From positions 62,001 through 126,000 of the forward strand of contig JADKIU010000004.1 in NCBI GenBank assembly GCA_016722565.1: a DNA stretch of 64,000 bases, written 5' to 3'. Made by a program: the position numbers and the translations under genes. Origin of the DNA: Bacteroidota bacterium. Lineage in GTDB: Bacteria; Bacteroidota; Bacteroidia; 2-12-FULL-35-15. Of this stretch, positions 1-8,795 are shown piece after piece (the stretch's first letter is position 1; each line of letters opens with the position of its first letter). The notes beneath the pieces are model-generated. The model did no database searches. It worked only from the letters and a program-made list of their open reading frames with translations, and was not told the DNA's origin.

Positions 1-1
1 A

Positions 2-595
2 ACGAACGAAAATCGAAAAACTTTGTCGGAATTGGTTACTCGAATTGCTCAAAGTATTAATATTCCATTCACTGTAGGTGGAGGAATTAGCTCGATCCAA
101 GATGTTGCAATGCTGTTAGATGCCGGTGCAGATAAAATCTCCATCAATACATCCGCATTTAAAAATCCTCATTTAATTCGGGATTTAGCAAATCAGTTTG
201 GTAGTCAGTGTATTGTTTTAGCGATTGATACAAAATTTGAAAACGGTGATTGGTTTGTGTATTTGAATGGGGGTAAAGTAAAAACAGATAAGCGAACATT
301 GGATTGGGCAAAGGAAGTGGTTGCTTTGGGAGCGGGAGAAATTTTGCTGACTTCAATGAATAATGATGGAACCAAAGCCGGTTTTGCAAATGATATCACT
401 AGATTGATTTCAGAAAATGTGAATGTTCCGGTGATTGCAAGTGGTGGTGCTGGAGATTTGACACATTTTAAAGATGCGTTTTTGCTTGGAAAGGCGGATG
501 CCGCGCTGGCAGCCAGTGTTTTCCATTTTAAAGAAATTGAAATTCCACAATTAAAAATATTTTTAAGAGCAGCTGGAATTGATGTTAGAATTTAA
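2..595 (+). CDS. hisF: Imidazole glycerol phosphate synthase cyclase subunit HisF (5' end outside window)
   Basis: This is the C-terminal part of HisF. With the glutaminase HisH, HisF turns PRFAR and glutamine-derived ammonia into imidazole-glycerol phosphate and AICAR in histidine synthesis. The frame is open from base 2 and the gene begins before the window, so the TTG near 23 is not the real start. A (beta/alpha)8-barrel pattern is visible: VGGGI (phosphate-binding loop), an AGADKISIN strand, the LAIDTK strand carrying the second catalytic Asp (Asp130 in HisF numbering), LLTSMNNDGT, and IASGGAGDL near the end. The first catalytic Asp (Asp11) lies outside the window. The stop is 24 bases before hisIE, as expected in a his operon. 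Identification is secure; only completeness is unknown. Confidence 0.95.
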   Translation, partial: TNENRKTLSELVTRIAQSINIPFTVGGGISSIQDVAMLLDAGADKISINTSAFKNPHLIRDLANQFGSQCIVLAIDTKFENGDWFVYLNGGKVKTDKRTLDWAKEVVALGAGEILLTSMNNDGTKAGFANDITRLISENVNVPVIASGGAGDLTHFKDAFLLGKADAALAASVFHFKEIEIPQLKIFLRAAGIDVRI

Positions 596-619
596 TATGT
601 ATGTAATAGATTTATAGTT

Positions 620-1213
620 ATGAAGCCAAATTTTAAAAAGTCAGCCGATGGGTTAATTCCTGTAGTTGTTCAAGATCATAAAACAAATGTGGTTCTGATG
701 TTAGGATATATGAATGAAGAAGCATATCAGAAAACAACTGCAGAAAAACGAGTGACCTTTTTCTCACGTTCTAAAAATCGTTTGTGGACAAAAGGAGAAG
801 AAAGTGGAAATTTTTTGGATGTGAATACTGTTCTGTTGGATTGTGATCAAGACACACTTTTGATAAAGGTTACGCCTAAAGGTGTTGTCTGCCATACCGG
901 TTCAGATACCTGTTTTGATGAAAAAAATCAAATGAATTTTCTTTCACGTTTAGAAGGAATTATACTGGACAGAAAGATGAATCCGGATGATAAATCTTAC
1001 GTTTCCAGCCTTTTTGGTAAGGGAATGAATAAGATTGCTCAAAAAGTAGGAGAAGAGGCTGTGGAGTTGGTAATAGAGGCAAAAGACAACAATCCGGATT
1101 TATTCCTTGGTGAGGCAGCCGATTTATTGTTTCATTACCTGATTCTATTGTCTGCCAAAGGGTTAACTATTAAAGAAGTGGTGGATTTGTTGGAAAAAAG
1201 AAACCAGAAATAG
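620..1213 (+). CDS. hisI: Bifunctional phosphoribosyl-AMP cyclohydrolase / phosphoribosyl-ATP pyrophosphatase HisIE
   Basis: A fused HisI-HisE enzyme of 197 residues that carries out the second and third steps of histidine biosynthesis in the cytosol. Residues 1 to about 105 are the HisI cyclohydrolase, with the metal-binding acidic/Cys motif CDQD at 75-78 and Cys91 and Cys98 in the CHTGSDTC segment, the usual Zn and Mg ligands. Residues from about 110 to the end are the all-helical HisE pyrophosphatase, with KVGEEAVELVIEA (142-154) and EAADLLFHYL. The HisIE fusion is usual in Bacteroidota. It follows hisF by 24 bases and is the last recognisable his gene here. The next gene is unrelated and lies 144 bases away. 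Confidence 0.95.
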   Translation: MKPNFKKSADGLIPVVVQDHKTNVVLMLGYMNEEAYQKTTAEKRVTFFSRSKNRLWTKGEESGNFLDVNTVLLDCDQDTLLIKVTPKGVVCHTGSDTCFDEKNQMNFLSRLEGIILDRKMNPDDKSYVSSLFGKGMNKIAQKVGEEAVELVIEAKDNNPDLFLGEAADLLFHYLILLSAKGLTIKEVVDLLEKRNQK

Positions 1214-1357
1214 CTGTTTTTGAGGTCGATGTTCTGTTTTAGAGCAAATTAGTGTATAAAAATATGCTTTTTTACCCCTAATATTTAATTAATTTTCTTA
1301 TAATTGGTGAAATTTTGCAGAGAAAAGGCAATTTTTTTTGATAAGAATAATTATTCT

Positions 1358-1936
1358 ATGGATTTAAATATGAGCGGTTCAGTTGAAGAGGCTATTTTTA
1401 CTAACAAAGTAAATAGTATCAAGGCTGCTTTTAATGTTGCGGATCGTAAAATTATCGTGTCGCATATTGGAGAACTGGATCAAGATAAGGTAAATACTAT
1501 TTCTACATTAGTGGAAACACAAATGGAGTATCTTGGTGTTAGCAAAAGCGCAATCAAAAAGATTTTTAATATCGTTATTGAAATGCTTCAGAATATTTGT
1601 ATTCATGGAGAGAAAGACAATAACGGTTATCAAATGACCTATTTTATTATAGGTAAAAATAGCAATGAATACACCTTGTTTTCTGGAAATATTGTTAGTT
1701 CAGTTGTTGCGGAACGTTTAAATAAACGTCTGAATGCCATTAAATCGATGAATGATTCAGATTTGAAAAAACAATACATGGATGTTCTTTCGAATGGGGA
1801 GCTTTCCTCAAAAGGAGGAGCGGGCTTAGGCTTTTTGACAATTGCATTAAAATCCAATAATGAAATTGATTTCGACTTTGAAGTTTTAAATAAAGAATAT
1901 TCATTGTTTTCATTACAAGCAAAAGTATCCGGATAA
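1358..1936 (+). CDS. SiaB-like protein kinase (HATPase-fold)
   Basis: A 192-residue cytosolic protein with a minimal GHKL/HATPase architecture: an N-box-like EMLQN at 75-79 followed by IHGE, and a Gly-rich ATP-lid motif KGGAGLGF at 152-159. There is no sensor, membrane segment or H-box. Together with the next gene, this matches the SiaB/SiaC arrangement of Pseudomonas, in which SiaB phosphorylates SiaC and a SiaA phosphatase reverses this. I chose the ATG at 1358. A TTG at 1304 would add an unconserved-looking N-terminal tail, and a further in-frame ATG lies at 1370. The stop is one base before the SiaC-like start, so the two are co-transcribed. The kinase assignment rests on domain look and pairing; target and signal are unknown. 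Confidence 0.75.
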   Translation: MDLNMSGSVEEAIFTNKVNSIKAAFNVADRKIIVSHIGELDQDKVNTISTLVETQMEYLGVSKSAIKKIFNIVIEMLQNICIHGEKDNNGYQMTYFIIGKNSNEYTLFSGNIVSSVVAERLNKRLNAIKSMNDSDLKKQYMDVLSNGELSSKGGAGLGFLTIALKSNNEIDFDFEVLNKEYSLFSLQAKVSG

Positions 1937-1937
1937 C

Positions 1938-2315
1938 ATGAAGCGTATAGAAATACAGGCATCGAACAATACGCCACATATAATTTTAGATGCGGGTGCA
2001 AATAATTTGTTGATTGAAGGGAAGTCTTTTCCTGAAGATAGCAAGGAGTTCTATCGCGAAGTGATTGACTGGATGGATGAACTTAAAACAACTAATCCCA
2101 AGGAAATAAAAATTAATTTCAACTTATTCTACTTGAGCTCATCTTCTATTATTTCTGTAAAACAGTTTTTAATGAAGTTTGTAGAGTTAAGCAATGCCGG
2201 GACTAAAACAACAGTTGTATGGTGTTATGATGAAGATGATGATGATATCAAAAAAACCGGTGAAGACTATCAAAAGCTAACCAAACTAAATTTTGAATAT
2301 AAAATTAACGAGTAA
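1938..2315 (+). CDS. SiaC-like regulatory phosphoprotein (DUF1987 family)
   Basis: A 125-residue single-domain protein resembling DUF1987/SiaC. In Pseudomonas aeruginosa SiaC is phosphorylated on a Thr by SiaB and, when unphosphorylated, activates the diguanylate cyclase SiaD. Here the phosphosite region reads NLFYLSSSSI (residues 62-71), with a run of four Ser (67-70) where the Pseudomonas family has a Thr/Ser motif, so phosphorylation on Ser is plausible. The sequence also shows an N-terminal SNNTPHIIL strand and an acidic DEDDDDI stretch after the WCY strand. It starts two bases after the kinase stop and is followed by a strong terminator, so the pair is a closed two-gene unit. No GGDEF protein or SiaA phosphatase lies in the window. 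Confidence 0.8.
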   Translation: MKRIEIQASNNTPHIILDAGANNLLIEGKSFPEDSKEFYREVIDWMDELKTTNPKEIKINFNLFYLSSSSIISVKQFLMKFVELSNAGTKTTVVWCYDEDDDDIKKTGEDYQKLTKLNFEYKINE

Positions 2316-2334
2316 GCTCGATTGTTATAAAAGC

Positions 2335-2371
2335 AAAAATCCCCAATTGATTCAGTTGGGGATTTTTTTTG
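2335..2371. terminator. Bidirectional intrinsic terminator between siaC-like gene and era
   Basis: A perfect stem with arms AAAATCCCCAA and TTGGGGATTTT around a 9-base loop. It is followed by a T-run on the plus strand and preceded by an A-run, so it can also work on the minus strand for the convergent era gene. Confidence 0.85.
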
Positions 2372-2469
2372 TTACATCTTAATGATTAAATTAAAAAAAA
2401 ATTAAAAAACAACTTTTCCTTAGGTCAATTTAACAGGAGCGGAAGTGCTTCGAAAGAATCATTTAGCGC

Positions 2470-3351
2470 TTATCCACTATACCCAAACCGTTTTAATTGC
2501 GTATCACTATCACGCCAGTCTTTGTTTACTTTCACAAACAATTCGAGGAATACTTGTTTTTGAAAAAACTCTTCCATGTCTTTGCGTGCTTCTGTTCCCA
2601 CCTTTTTTAAAGCTTTTCCTTGGTGACCAATGATGATGCCTTTTTGGGAATCGCGAACAACCATGATTTCTGCTCGGATTTTAATTATTTTTTCTTCGTT
2701 TTTGAACGATTCTACAACAACCTCAACGGAGTAAGGAATTTCTTTTTTGTAGTTGGTCAGAATTTTTTCTCGGATGATTTCTGAAACAAAGAATCGTTCT
2801 GGTTTATCTGTTAATTGGTCTTTGTCATAAAAGCCCGGACTTTCAGGAAGAAGTGCCAGAATTCGGTCAAACACATAGGAAACATTAAATTTCTCCAATG
2901 CAGAAACTGGAATTACTTCTGCTTTGGGTACTTCTGTTTTCCAATACTGTACTTTTTCTTCTAATTTGTCTTGGGTTGAAAGATCTATTTTATTAATAAG
3001 AAGCAGAACGTGTGCGTTTGTGTTTTTAATCTTATGAAGCACTTTCTCCTCAATTTTTATGTCTTCGTAGATATCGGTAACAAATAAAATAATATCAGCG
3101 TCTTGAAGTGCGGTATTTACAAAATCCATCATCGACTCCTGAAGTTTGTAATTGGGCTTTAATACACCCGGTGTGTCAGAATAAACGATTTGAAAATCCT
3201 CACCATTTACAATTCCCATGATTCGGTGGCGAGTAGTTTGTGCTTTTGATGTAATAATAGAAAGTCGTTCACCCACTAATACGTTCATTAGTGTTGATTT
3301 TCCTACATTGGGTGATCCAATAATGTTTACAAACCCTGATTTATGAGCCAT
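2470..3351 (-). CDS. era: GTPase Era
   Basis: Era is a small Ras-like GTPase that binds 16S rRNA near its 3' end and helps mature the 30S subunit. The 293-residue product has the full set of G motifs: G1 GSPNVGKS (12-19), G3 DTPG (59-62) and G4 NKID (120-123). A C-terminal KH RNA-binding domain follows, with GIIIGHQGKALK. I chose the ATG at 3351 (MAHKSGF). An upstream start at 3408 would add 19 residues and would overlap the tRNA promoter region. The length matches the family. It is divergent from the tRNA and convergent with the siaBC-like pair. Confidence 0.95.
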   Translation of the reverse strand: MAHKSGFVNIIGSPNVGKSTLMNVLVGERLSIITSKAQTTRHRIMGIVNGEDFQIVYSDTPGVLKPNYKLQESMMDFVNTALQDADIILFVTDIYEDIKIEEKVLHKIKNTNAHVLLLINKIDLSTQDKLEEKVQYWKTEVPKAEVIPVSALEKFNVSYVFDRILALLPESPGFYDKDQLTDKPERFFVSEIIREKILTNYKKEIPYSVEVVVESFKNEEKIIKIRAEIMVVRDSQKGIIIGHQGKALKKVGTEARKDMEEFFQKQVFLELFVKVNKDWRDSDTQLKRFGYSG

Positions 3352-3373
3352 TTCAAAAAATGTTGATAAGATA

Positions 3374-3405
3374 TTTGGACTACAAAGAAACAAAATATAT
3401 CTTTG
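3374..3405 (+). promoter_or_regulatory. Bacteroidota-type promoter for the initiator tRNA
   Basis: A TTTG (-33) at 3374-3377 and TATCTTTG (-7, exact match to TAnnTTTG) at 3398-3405 are separated by 20 bases, the usual Bacteroidota primary-sigma spacing. Transcription would start near 3412, about 60 bases before the tRNA. Confidence 0.8.
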
Positions 3406-3471
3406 CACCGCAATTTAAAAAGGCAGACAACCTTTTTCGTTCTTTAAGACATATAAAATATCGCGATATAT

Positions 3472-3544
<73 letters not shown>

Positions 3545-3549
3545 CTAGT

Positions 3550-3586
3550 AGCCGGTTCTTTTGTAAAAAAAAGGCCGGCTTTTTTG
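3550..3586 (+). terminator. Intrinsic terminator of tRNA-fMet
   Basis: Stem arms AGCCGG (3550-3555) and CCGGCT (3575-3580) extend inward through complementary TTTT/AAAA runs and are followed by six T. It begins six bases after the tRNA and ends at the stop codon of the convergent T9SS cargo gene. Confidence 0.85.
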
Positions 3587-5275
3587 TTACTTTATAAGAT
3601 TAACTTTTTGGGTGAAGCGGCCTTTTTCTGTGCTTAGACGTATGAAATAAATACCGTTCGCTTGACTCGAGATATCAACTTGGGCACTGTTATTATTTAC
3701 TTTTTCAGAAAGGATATCTTCTCCGAGCATATTTATTACCTCTATTTGAAAAATTTTTGTTGAGCTGTTTACACTGAAAATTCCATTGGCAGGATTGGGA
3801 AATATATTAAAATCATTACTAGCACCATTCTCTGAAATTCCATTAGGTTCAAAATGATCAGGTCCAATCTTTACTAAAAAAATATTTGGGGAACTAGTAG
3901 AATATGGAGCTAAATTTAGAGAGCCAAAAGTAAGAGTAGGGCTGTCAAAATGACCTCCAACATAGGTGTTTCCGAGCGGATCGATACAAGTAGCCCATGC
4001 TTGGTCATTTGCATTTCCTACAGAATTTTCTGCCCAAGTCACATTCCCTGCGGCATTGTATTTAGCAATAAATATGTCGCTGGTAATTCCCGAACCTGAA
4101 TTGGTTAAAACGGAAGTTCCCATTGTGATGGCATTACTGTTAAACCAACCTGTAACAGAAGTATTGCCTGCTGCATCAGAAGAAACGCTGTATCCTCTAT
4201 CATCTTCCGATCCTCCTGCATTCTTTGCCCAAAGGACATTTCCATTCGAATCATATTTTGTCAAAAAGAAATCAAAATTACCTGCACAGGGTAGTATAGT
4301 GCTTCCAAAAGTAACAGAGGTGCCATAACCATATTTTCCTGTTATGTAAATATTATTAGCAGCATCAGAAGAGATCCCTGCTCCTGCAGAGGCCGCAGTT
4401 CCAGCCGTAGCACCCCGTCCCCATAAAATATTTCCTGCTGCATCGTACTTTGCAGTGAAGACAGTTTCCGAACTTGTAGTACTAATTGTAACCGTGTCAA
4501 AATTCATCGTAACAGGACCGGAATCATATAGATCACCTGTAATTACTGGATTATTATCTGCACCTACAGTAATACCATATGCTCTTGCAGAATAACCTGG
4601 ACCAGAAGATTTTCGCACCCAGATCACGTTACCCAGTGAGTCATACTTAGCCAGGAAGCAATTCTCACCTGGTCCTGTAGCTGAAAGGTTTATTGCGTCA
4701 AAAGAAGCACTGGAACCTGCAAACCACCCGGTAATATATACATTATTGCTGGCGTCAGTTGCTACTCCTGCTGCTGATTGCACATTTAACCCCTTGGTAT
4801 TTTTAACCCACAGAACATTCCCGGAAGGATCGTATTTTAGTAGGAAAGCTGCGTTTCCCGCACCAGGTGTTTTTGTGATGGTATCGGTTCCAAATACAAG
4901 AGGTGAACTACTTTGCAAACCTGCAATCAATACATTATTGCTGGCATCGGTGGTAATGCTTACTCCTTCATCCGTTGAAGGTGAGCTCACTAGCCCTGTT
5001 CTTACCCAAAGAAGAGTTCCTGTGGCATTGTATTTGGCCACATACATCGAAGCTCCGTAAGTTATTGTGGTTGTTCCAAAATTCATTGTCGGACTTCCGC
5101 TACCACGACCGGTGATGTATACATTGCCGAGATTATCGGTACAAACTCCGAATAAATAGTCCCCACAGCAAGCTGCACCCGCTTTGTTTGCCCATAAATA
5201 ATTTGGGATTTGTGCAGTTAAGGAAATCGTAATTAGTAAATAAATGCTGATTAAAAGAGTGAGTTTGATTTTCAT
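3587..5275 (-). CDS. Secreted beta-propeller (SBBP-repeat) protein with T9SS type A sorting domain
   Basis: A 562-residue exported protein. Residues 1-21 are a signal peptide ending in LTAQ. From about residue 25 to 470 there are repeated blocks with the pattern D-x-x-G-N-V-Y-I-T-G followed by F-L-x-K-Y-D-x-x-G-N-V-L-W, the signature of SBBP/beta-propeller repeats. The last ~75 residues (FNIFPNPANGIFSV ... VDISSQANGIYFIRL) are a T9SS type A C-terminal sorting domain, which directs transport across the outer membrane and attachment to the surface or release. Ligand and function are unknown; such proteins are common in this phylum. It has its own promoter upstream and converges on the tRNA terminator. 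Confidence 0.88.
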   Translation of the reverse strand: MKIKLTLLISIYLLITISLTAQIPNYLWANKAGAACCGDYLFGVCTDNLGNVYITGRGSGSPTMNFGTTTITYGASMYVAKYNATGTLLWVRTGLVSSPSTDEGVSITTDASNNVLIAGLQSSSPLVFGTDTITKTPGAGNAAFLLKYDPSGNVLWVKNTKGLNVQSAAGVATDASNNVYITGWFAGSSASFDAINLSATGPGENCFLAKYDSLGNVIWVRKSSGPGYSARAYGITVGADNNPVITGDLYDSGPVTMNFDTVTISTTSSETVFTAKYDAAGNILWGRGATAGTAASAGAGISSDAANNIYITGKYGYGTSVTFGSTILPCAGNFDFFLTKYDSNGNVLWAKNAGGSEDDRGYSVSSDAAGNTSVTGWFNSNAITMGTSVLTNSGSGITSDIFIAKYNAAGNVTWAENSVGNANDQAWATCIDPLGNTYVGGHFDSPTLTFGSLNLAPYSTSSPNIFLVKIGPDHFEPNGISENGASNDFNIFPNPANGIFSVNSSTKIFQIEVINMLGEDILSEKVNNNSAQVDISSQANGIYFIRLSTEKGRFTQKVNLIK

Positions 5276-5295
5276 TTGTAGAGTATCTCTTCCTC

Positions 5296-5326
5296 CAAAT
5301 TTACAAAAAATATAATTTTAAAACAA
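5296..5326 (-). promoter_or_regulatory. Promoter of the T9SS beta-propeller cargo gene
   Basis: Read on the minus strand, TTG (5326-5324) is followed after 20 bases by TAAATTTG (5303-5296), an exact -7 element. The spacing equals that of the tRNA promoter nearby. The leader would be about 14 bases. Confidence 0.65.
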
Positions 5327-5402
5327 TAGCAAATGAGAGAGAACTGGAAGGAAGTCAAAAGATTAGCACGTTTGAATAATTCCTATAAATCGATTATTCT
5401 AT

Positions 5403-5410
5403 TACCTTTG
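5403..5410 (+). promoter_or_regulatory. Probable -7 promoter element of der
   Basis: TACCTTTG matches TAnnTTTG, 40 bases before the der ATG. The nearest upstream TTTG (5371-5374) is 28 bases away, longer than usual, so the -33 element is uncertain. Confidence 0.45.
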
Positions 5411-5450
5411 TGCCTTTGAAAACAAGCCGAAGAGATATTAAAAAAATAAA

Positions 5451-6754
5451 ATGGCAAACATCGTAGCAATAGTAGGACGCCCGAATGTGGGTAAATCAAC
5501 CATTTTCAACCGTTTAACCGACAGTAGGAAAGCGATTGTTGACTCCGAGTCGGGAGTAACACGTGACAGACATTACGGTAAATCGGAGTGGAATGGAATT
5601 GAATTTTCCGTTATTGATACCGGAGGTTATGTAAAAGGGTCGGAAGATGTTTTTGAAGCAGAGATTCGTAAACAAGTGAATTTGGCGATTGAAGAAGCGA
5701 ACGTAATTTTGTTTGTATTGGATGTTGCTGATGGTATTACCGATGATGATAAGGTAGTTGCCAACATTTTACGGAAAGGCAAAAAGAAAGTATTTGTTGT
5801 TGCCAATAAAGTTGATAATAACGTTCGCCAAGGCCTGGCAGGAGAGTTTTATGCGCTCGGTTTAGGTGAAGTACACAATATCTCTGCAATCAGTGGAAGT
5901 GGAACAGGTGATTTGTTGGATGAGGTTGTAAAAGCATTCGACAAAGATGCGGTTGTTGAAGAATTAGATATTCCTAAGTTTGCAATTGTAGGACGACCAA
6001 ATGTTGGTAAATCATCTATGATTAATGCCCTTTGGGAAAAGAACGCAACATCGTTACTCCCATTGCTGGTACAACGCGCGATTCTATCAATACACGTTAT
6101 ACGGCTTTTGGTCATGATTTTTTATTGATTGATACTGCCGGTATTCGTAAAAAATCAAAGGTAGAGGAGGATTTGGAATTTTATTCGGTCATGCGCTCTA
6201 TTCGTGCAATTGAAGATTGTGATGTTTGTTTGTTGTTGATTGATGCAACACTTGGATTGGAAGCACAGGATATCAATATATTTCACTTAGCAGAAAAGAA
6301 TAGAAAGGGAATTGTGATTGTAGTGAATAAATGGGATTTGGTTGAAAAGACAACCAATTCAACGAAGGAATATGAAGAGAAGATTCGTGAAAAATTAGCC
6401 CCGTTTAAAGATGTTCCAATCGTATTTACATCGGCACTCACCAAACAACGCGTTTTAAAAGCAATTGAAGTAGCTGAAAAGGTTAATTTCAATCGCACAA
6501 AATCGATTAAAACACGTGAATTAAATGATGTGATGTTGCCAATTATTGAACATTCTCCTCCTGCTGCTATTAAAGGGAAATACGTGAAGGTGAAGTTTAT
6601 TAATCAGTTGCCAACACATGCTCCAACATTTGCTTTTTATTGTAATCTTCCACAATATGTGACGGAATCCTATATTCGTTTTCTCGAAAATCGTTTGCGA
6701 GATAACTTCGATTTTACCGGTGTGCCGATTCAAATTTTTATGAGAAAGAAATAA
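5451..6754 (+). CDS. der: Ribosome-associated GTPase Der (EngA), interrupted by a one-base frame break
   Basis: Der is a tandem-GTPase protein needed for 50S assembly. The first GTPase domain starts at the ATG at 5451 (G1 GRPNVGKS near residue 9) and the second begins at GRPNVGKSS near residue 180. The reading frame then breaks at about 6030-6033. Before it the sequence reads INAL; after it, in the next frame, GKERNIVTPIAGTT, exactly what the second domain should continue with. Inserting one T in the TTT at 6031-6033 gives a continuous 434-residue protein of normal length with a C-terminal KH-like domain ending IQIFMRKK. Both halves are well conserved, so this is more likely a sequencing or assembly deletion than a dead gene. 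It is convergent with the next gene, whose stop abuts the der stop. Confidence 0.9.
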
Positions 6755-7363
6755 TTAGTCTTTCTTTTTAAAATCCAAATCAATACGAAGTTCCAGGTTA
6801 ATTAAATGGCGGTATTTGCTATCGGTTTCAAACGATGCAAGTGCGGGTCTATAAATGGCTGCAACGGAATAATTCCGGTTGAAGCGATATTCTAATCCGG
6901 CAGATAGTCCCAATGTTTGGTCCGTTTTTTTATAGCTCGGTATGCTGTCTACGCTACTGGATAAACGAAAGTTGTAATTCACAAAATTAAATCCATATAC
7001 AACATTTATATTTTCATACATTGTTCTGTGTTGAATGATTTCAAAATAAGTGGATCCGATATTTGTTTTTATTTCAGAACCATACAACTTGTTTATGCGA
7101 ACAGGGGAAGTTAAGTCTTCGGTAATGCTAATGTTTACGGATGTTTTCTGTTTTGGCGTTTTGTAGTATCCGGAGAGCCCTAATCCGAAAAAACCAAAAG
7201 TGCGTGCGCTTGCATTTTTATAATAATCGATGTAGCTGTAATAGTTCACCCAGGGTAATGAAAATGTTATTCCCCAATTAGTATTGTTTTGCACACCATC
7301 CATTTGCCCTTTGCAGGGCAAAAGAAAGATAAGTATGCAACACAGTGTAACGAAGGTTTTCAT
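6755..7363 (-). CDS. Putative outer-membrane beta-barrel protein
   Basis: A 202-residue protein that I cannot assign to a named family. Residues 1-19 look like a signal peptide (MKTFVTLCCILIFLLPCKG). The mature part is rich in alternating aromatic/polar strands (FGLGLSGYY, VNYNFRLSS, LGLSAGLEYRF, HLINLELRIDLDF), the pattern of a small 8-stranded outer-membrane barrel ending in a strand with aromatic and charged residues. It lies downstream of metK on the same strand but behind a terminator, so it is probably transcribed separately. The stop directly abuts that of der. Confidence 0.6.
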   Translation of the reverse strand: MKTFVTLCCILIFLLPCKGQMDGVQNNTNWGITFSLPWVNYYSYIDYYKNASARTFGFFGLGLSGYYKTPKQKTSVNISITEDLTSPVRINKLYGSEIKTNIGSTYFEIIQHRTMYENINVVYGFNFVNYNFRLSSSVDSIPSYKKTDQTLGLSAGLEYRFNRNYSVAAIYRPALASFETDSKYRHLINLELRIDLDFKKKD

Positions 7364-7388
7364 TAAATAAGTATTTTGCCTATAAATT

Positions 7389-7426
7389 AAAAACGCCTCA
7401 TTCTTAACTTTCAGAATGAGGCGTTA
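7389..7426 (-). terminator. Intrinsic terminator of metK
   Basis: A 13-bp perfect stem, AACGCCTCATTCT (7392-7404) with AGAATGAGGCGTT (7413-7425), and an 8-base loop. On the minus strand it is followed by a TTTTTAATTT tract. It lies 18 bases after the metK stop. Confidence 0.88.
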
Positions 7427-7443
7427 TTGTATGCGATAAAAAA

Positions 7444-8697
7444 TTATTTCAATTTAAATGCAGCTTTTACTTTTGAAACATAATCCAGTTTCTCCCAAGT
7501 AAACAATTCTACTTTCATTGTTTTTGTTTTTCCATCTGGAGATTTGAATGTTTTGGTAATGGTTTCATTTTTTCTACCCATATGTCCGTATGCTGCAGTT
7601 TCGCTGTACATCGGTGTGCGAAGTTTGAAACGCTGTTCGATAAAGTAAGGACGCATGTCGAATACTTTTTCTACAATTTTAGCAATTTGTCCGTCAGTCA
7701 TTTTTACTTTGGAAGTACCATATGTATCGATGAAGATACCCATCGGCTGAGCCACACCAATTGCATAGGAAACTTGAACCAACACTTCGGAACAAACACC
7801 TGCAGCAACAAGGTTTTTAGCAATATGACGTGTTGCATATGCAGCAGAACGGTCAACTTTTGAAGGATCTTTTCCTGAAAATGCACCACCACCATGAGCA
7901 CCTTTTCCACCATACGTATCAACAATAATTTTACGTCCAGTTAAGCCGGTATCACCATGTGGTCCGCCAATTACAAACTTTCCTGTTGGGTTGATGTGGT
8001 AATTGATTTTGTTGTTAAACAAATGAGCGTATTTTGGGTATTTCTTTTTTACTCTCGGAATTAAAATGTCAATGATGTCTTTTTTAATTTTTGCCAACAT
8101 TTTAGGTTCAGAATCAAAATCATCATGTTGCGTAGAAACAACGATTGCATCAATACGAACAGGAACATTGTCATCATTATATTCTAAAGTAACTTGTGAC
8201 TTTGCATCTGGGCGCAAGTATTTAATTTCTTTGTTCTCTCTGCGCAGCGCAGCAAGTTCTAATAAAATGCCATGTGCTAAATCCAATGCCAAAGGCATGT
8301 AGTTCGCGGTTTCGTTTGTCGCGTAACCAAACATCATTCCTTGATCACCGGCACCTTGCTCTTCTTTCTTTTTTCTGTCAACACCTTGATTGATGTCAGC
8401 AGATTGTTCGTGAATAGCAGATAAAATACCACATGAGTTTGCTTCAAACATGTATTCACTTTTGGTATAACCAATTTTACGAATCACTTCACGCGCAATT
8501 TCTTGAACATCCAAATATGCTTTTGATTTCACTTCACCGGCTAGAATAACTTGACCGGTGGTTACCAATGTTTCACAAGCAACTTTTGATTGAGGGTCAA
8601 AGGCTAAAAAATTATCAATTAATGCATCAGAAATCTGATCTGCTACTTTGTCCGGATGACCTTCCGAAACGGATTCGGATGTAAATAAATATCCCAT
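7444..8697 (-). CDS. metK: S-adenosylmethionine synthetase MetK
   Basis: Makes S-adenosylmethionine from methionine and ATP; cytosolic tetramer. The 417-residue product has the N-terminal SEGHPDKVADQISD motif with the catalytic His and Mg-binding Asp, the hexapeptide GAGDQG, and the GGGAFSGKDPSKVDRSAAY block that holds triphosphate. It is somewhat longer than the E. coli enzyme (384), as usual in Bacteroidota, with an extra Lys-rich loop (VDRKKKEEQ) before GAGDQG. It is followed by its own terminator. The 98-base leader shows no structure that I recognise as a SAM riboswitch. Confidence 0.96.
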   Translation of the reverse strand: MGYLFTSESVSEGHPDKVADQISDALIDNFLAFDPQSKVACETLVTTGQVILAGEVKSKAYLDVQEIAREVIRKIGYTKSEYMFEANSCGILSAIHEQSADINQGVDRKKKEEQGAGDQGMMFGYATNETANYMPLALDLAHGILLELAALRRENKEIKYLRPDAKSQVTLEYNDDNVPVRIDAIVVSTQHDDFDSEPKMLAKIKKDIIDILIPRVKKKYPKYAHLFNNKINYHINPTGKFVIGGPHGDTGLTGRKIIVDTYGGKGAHGGGAFSGKDPSKVDRSAAYATRHIAKNLVAAGVCSEVLVQVSYAIGVAQPMGIFIDTYGTSKVKMTDGQIAKIVEKVFDMRPYFIEQRFKLRTPMYSETAAYGHMGRKNETITKTFKSPDGKTKTMKVELFTWEKLDYVSKVKAAFKLK

Positions 8698-8795
8698 TTA
8701 TGTCTTCTTATTTTTATTAACGTTTATTTTAAATTTTTAACGAGTGCTAAAGTACAATTTATTAAGTAATTGAGAAAAATAAATAAGGCTCTTTT

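Noticed and set aside
6018..6050. Programmed frameshifting in der
   Set aside because: No X-XXY-YYZ slippery site or strong downstream hairpin is evident, and two other genes show comparable breaks, so assembly error is the simpler explanation.
8698..8795. Possible SAM riboswitch in the metK leader
   Set aside because: Only 98 bases, AT-rich, with no stem-loop or conserved riboswitch pairing that I can see.
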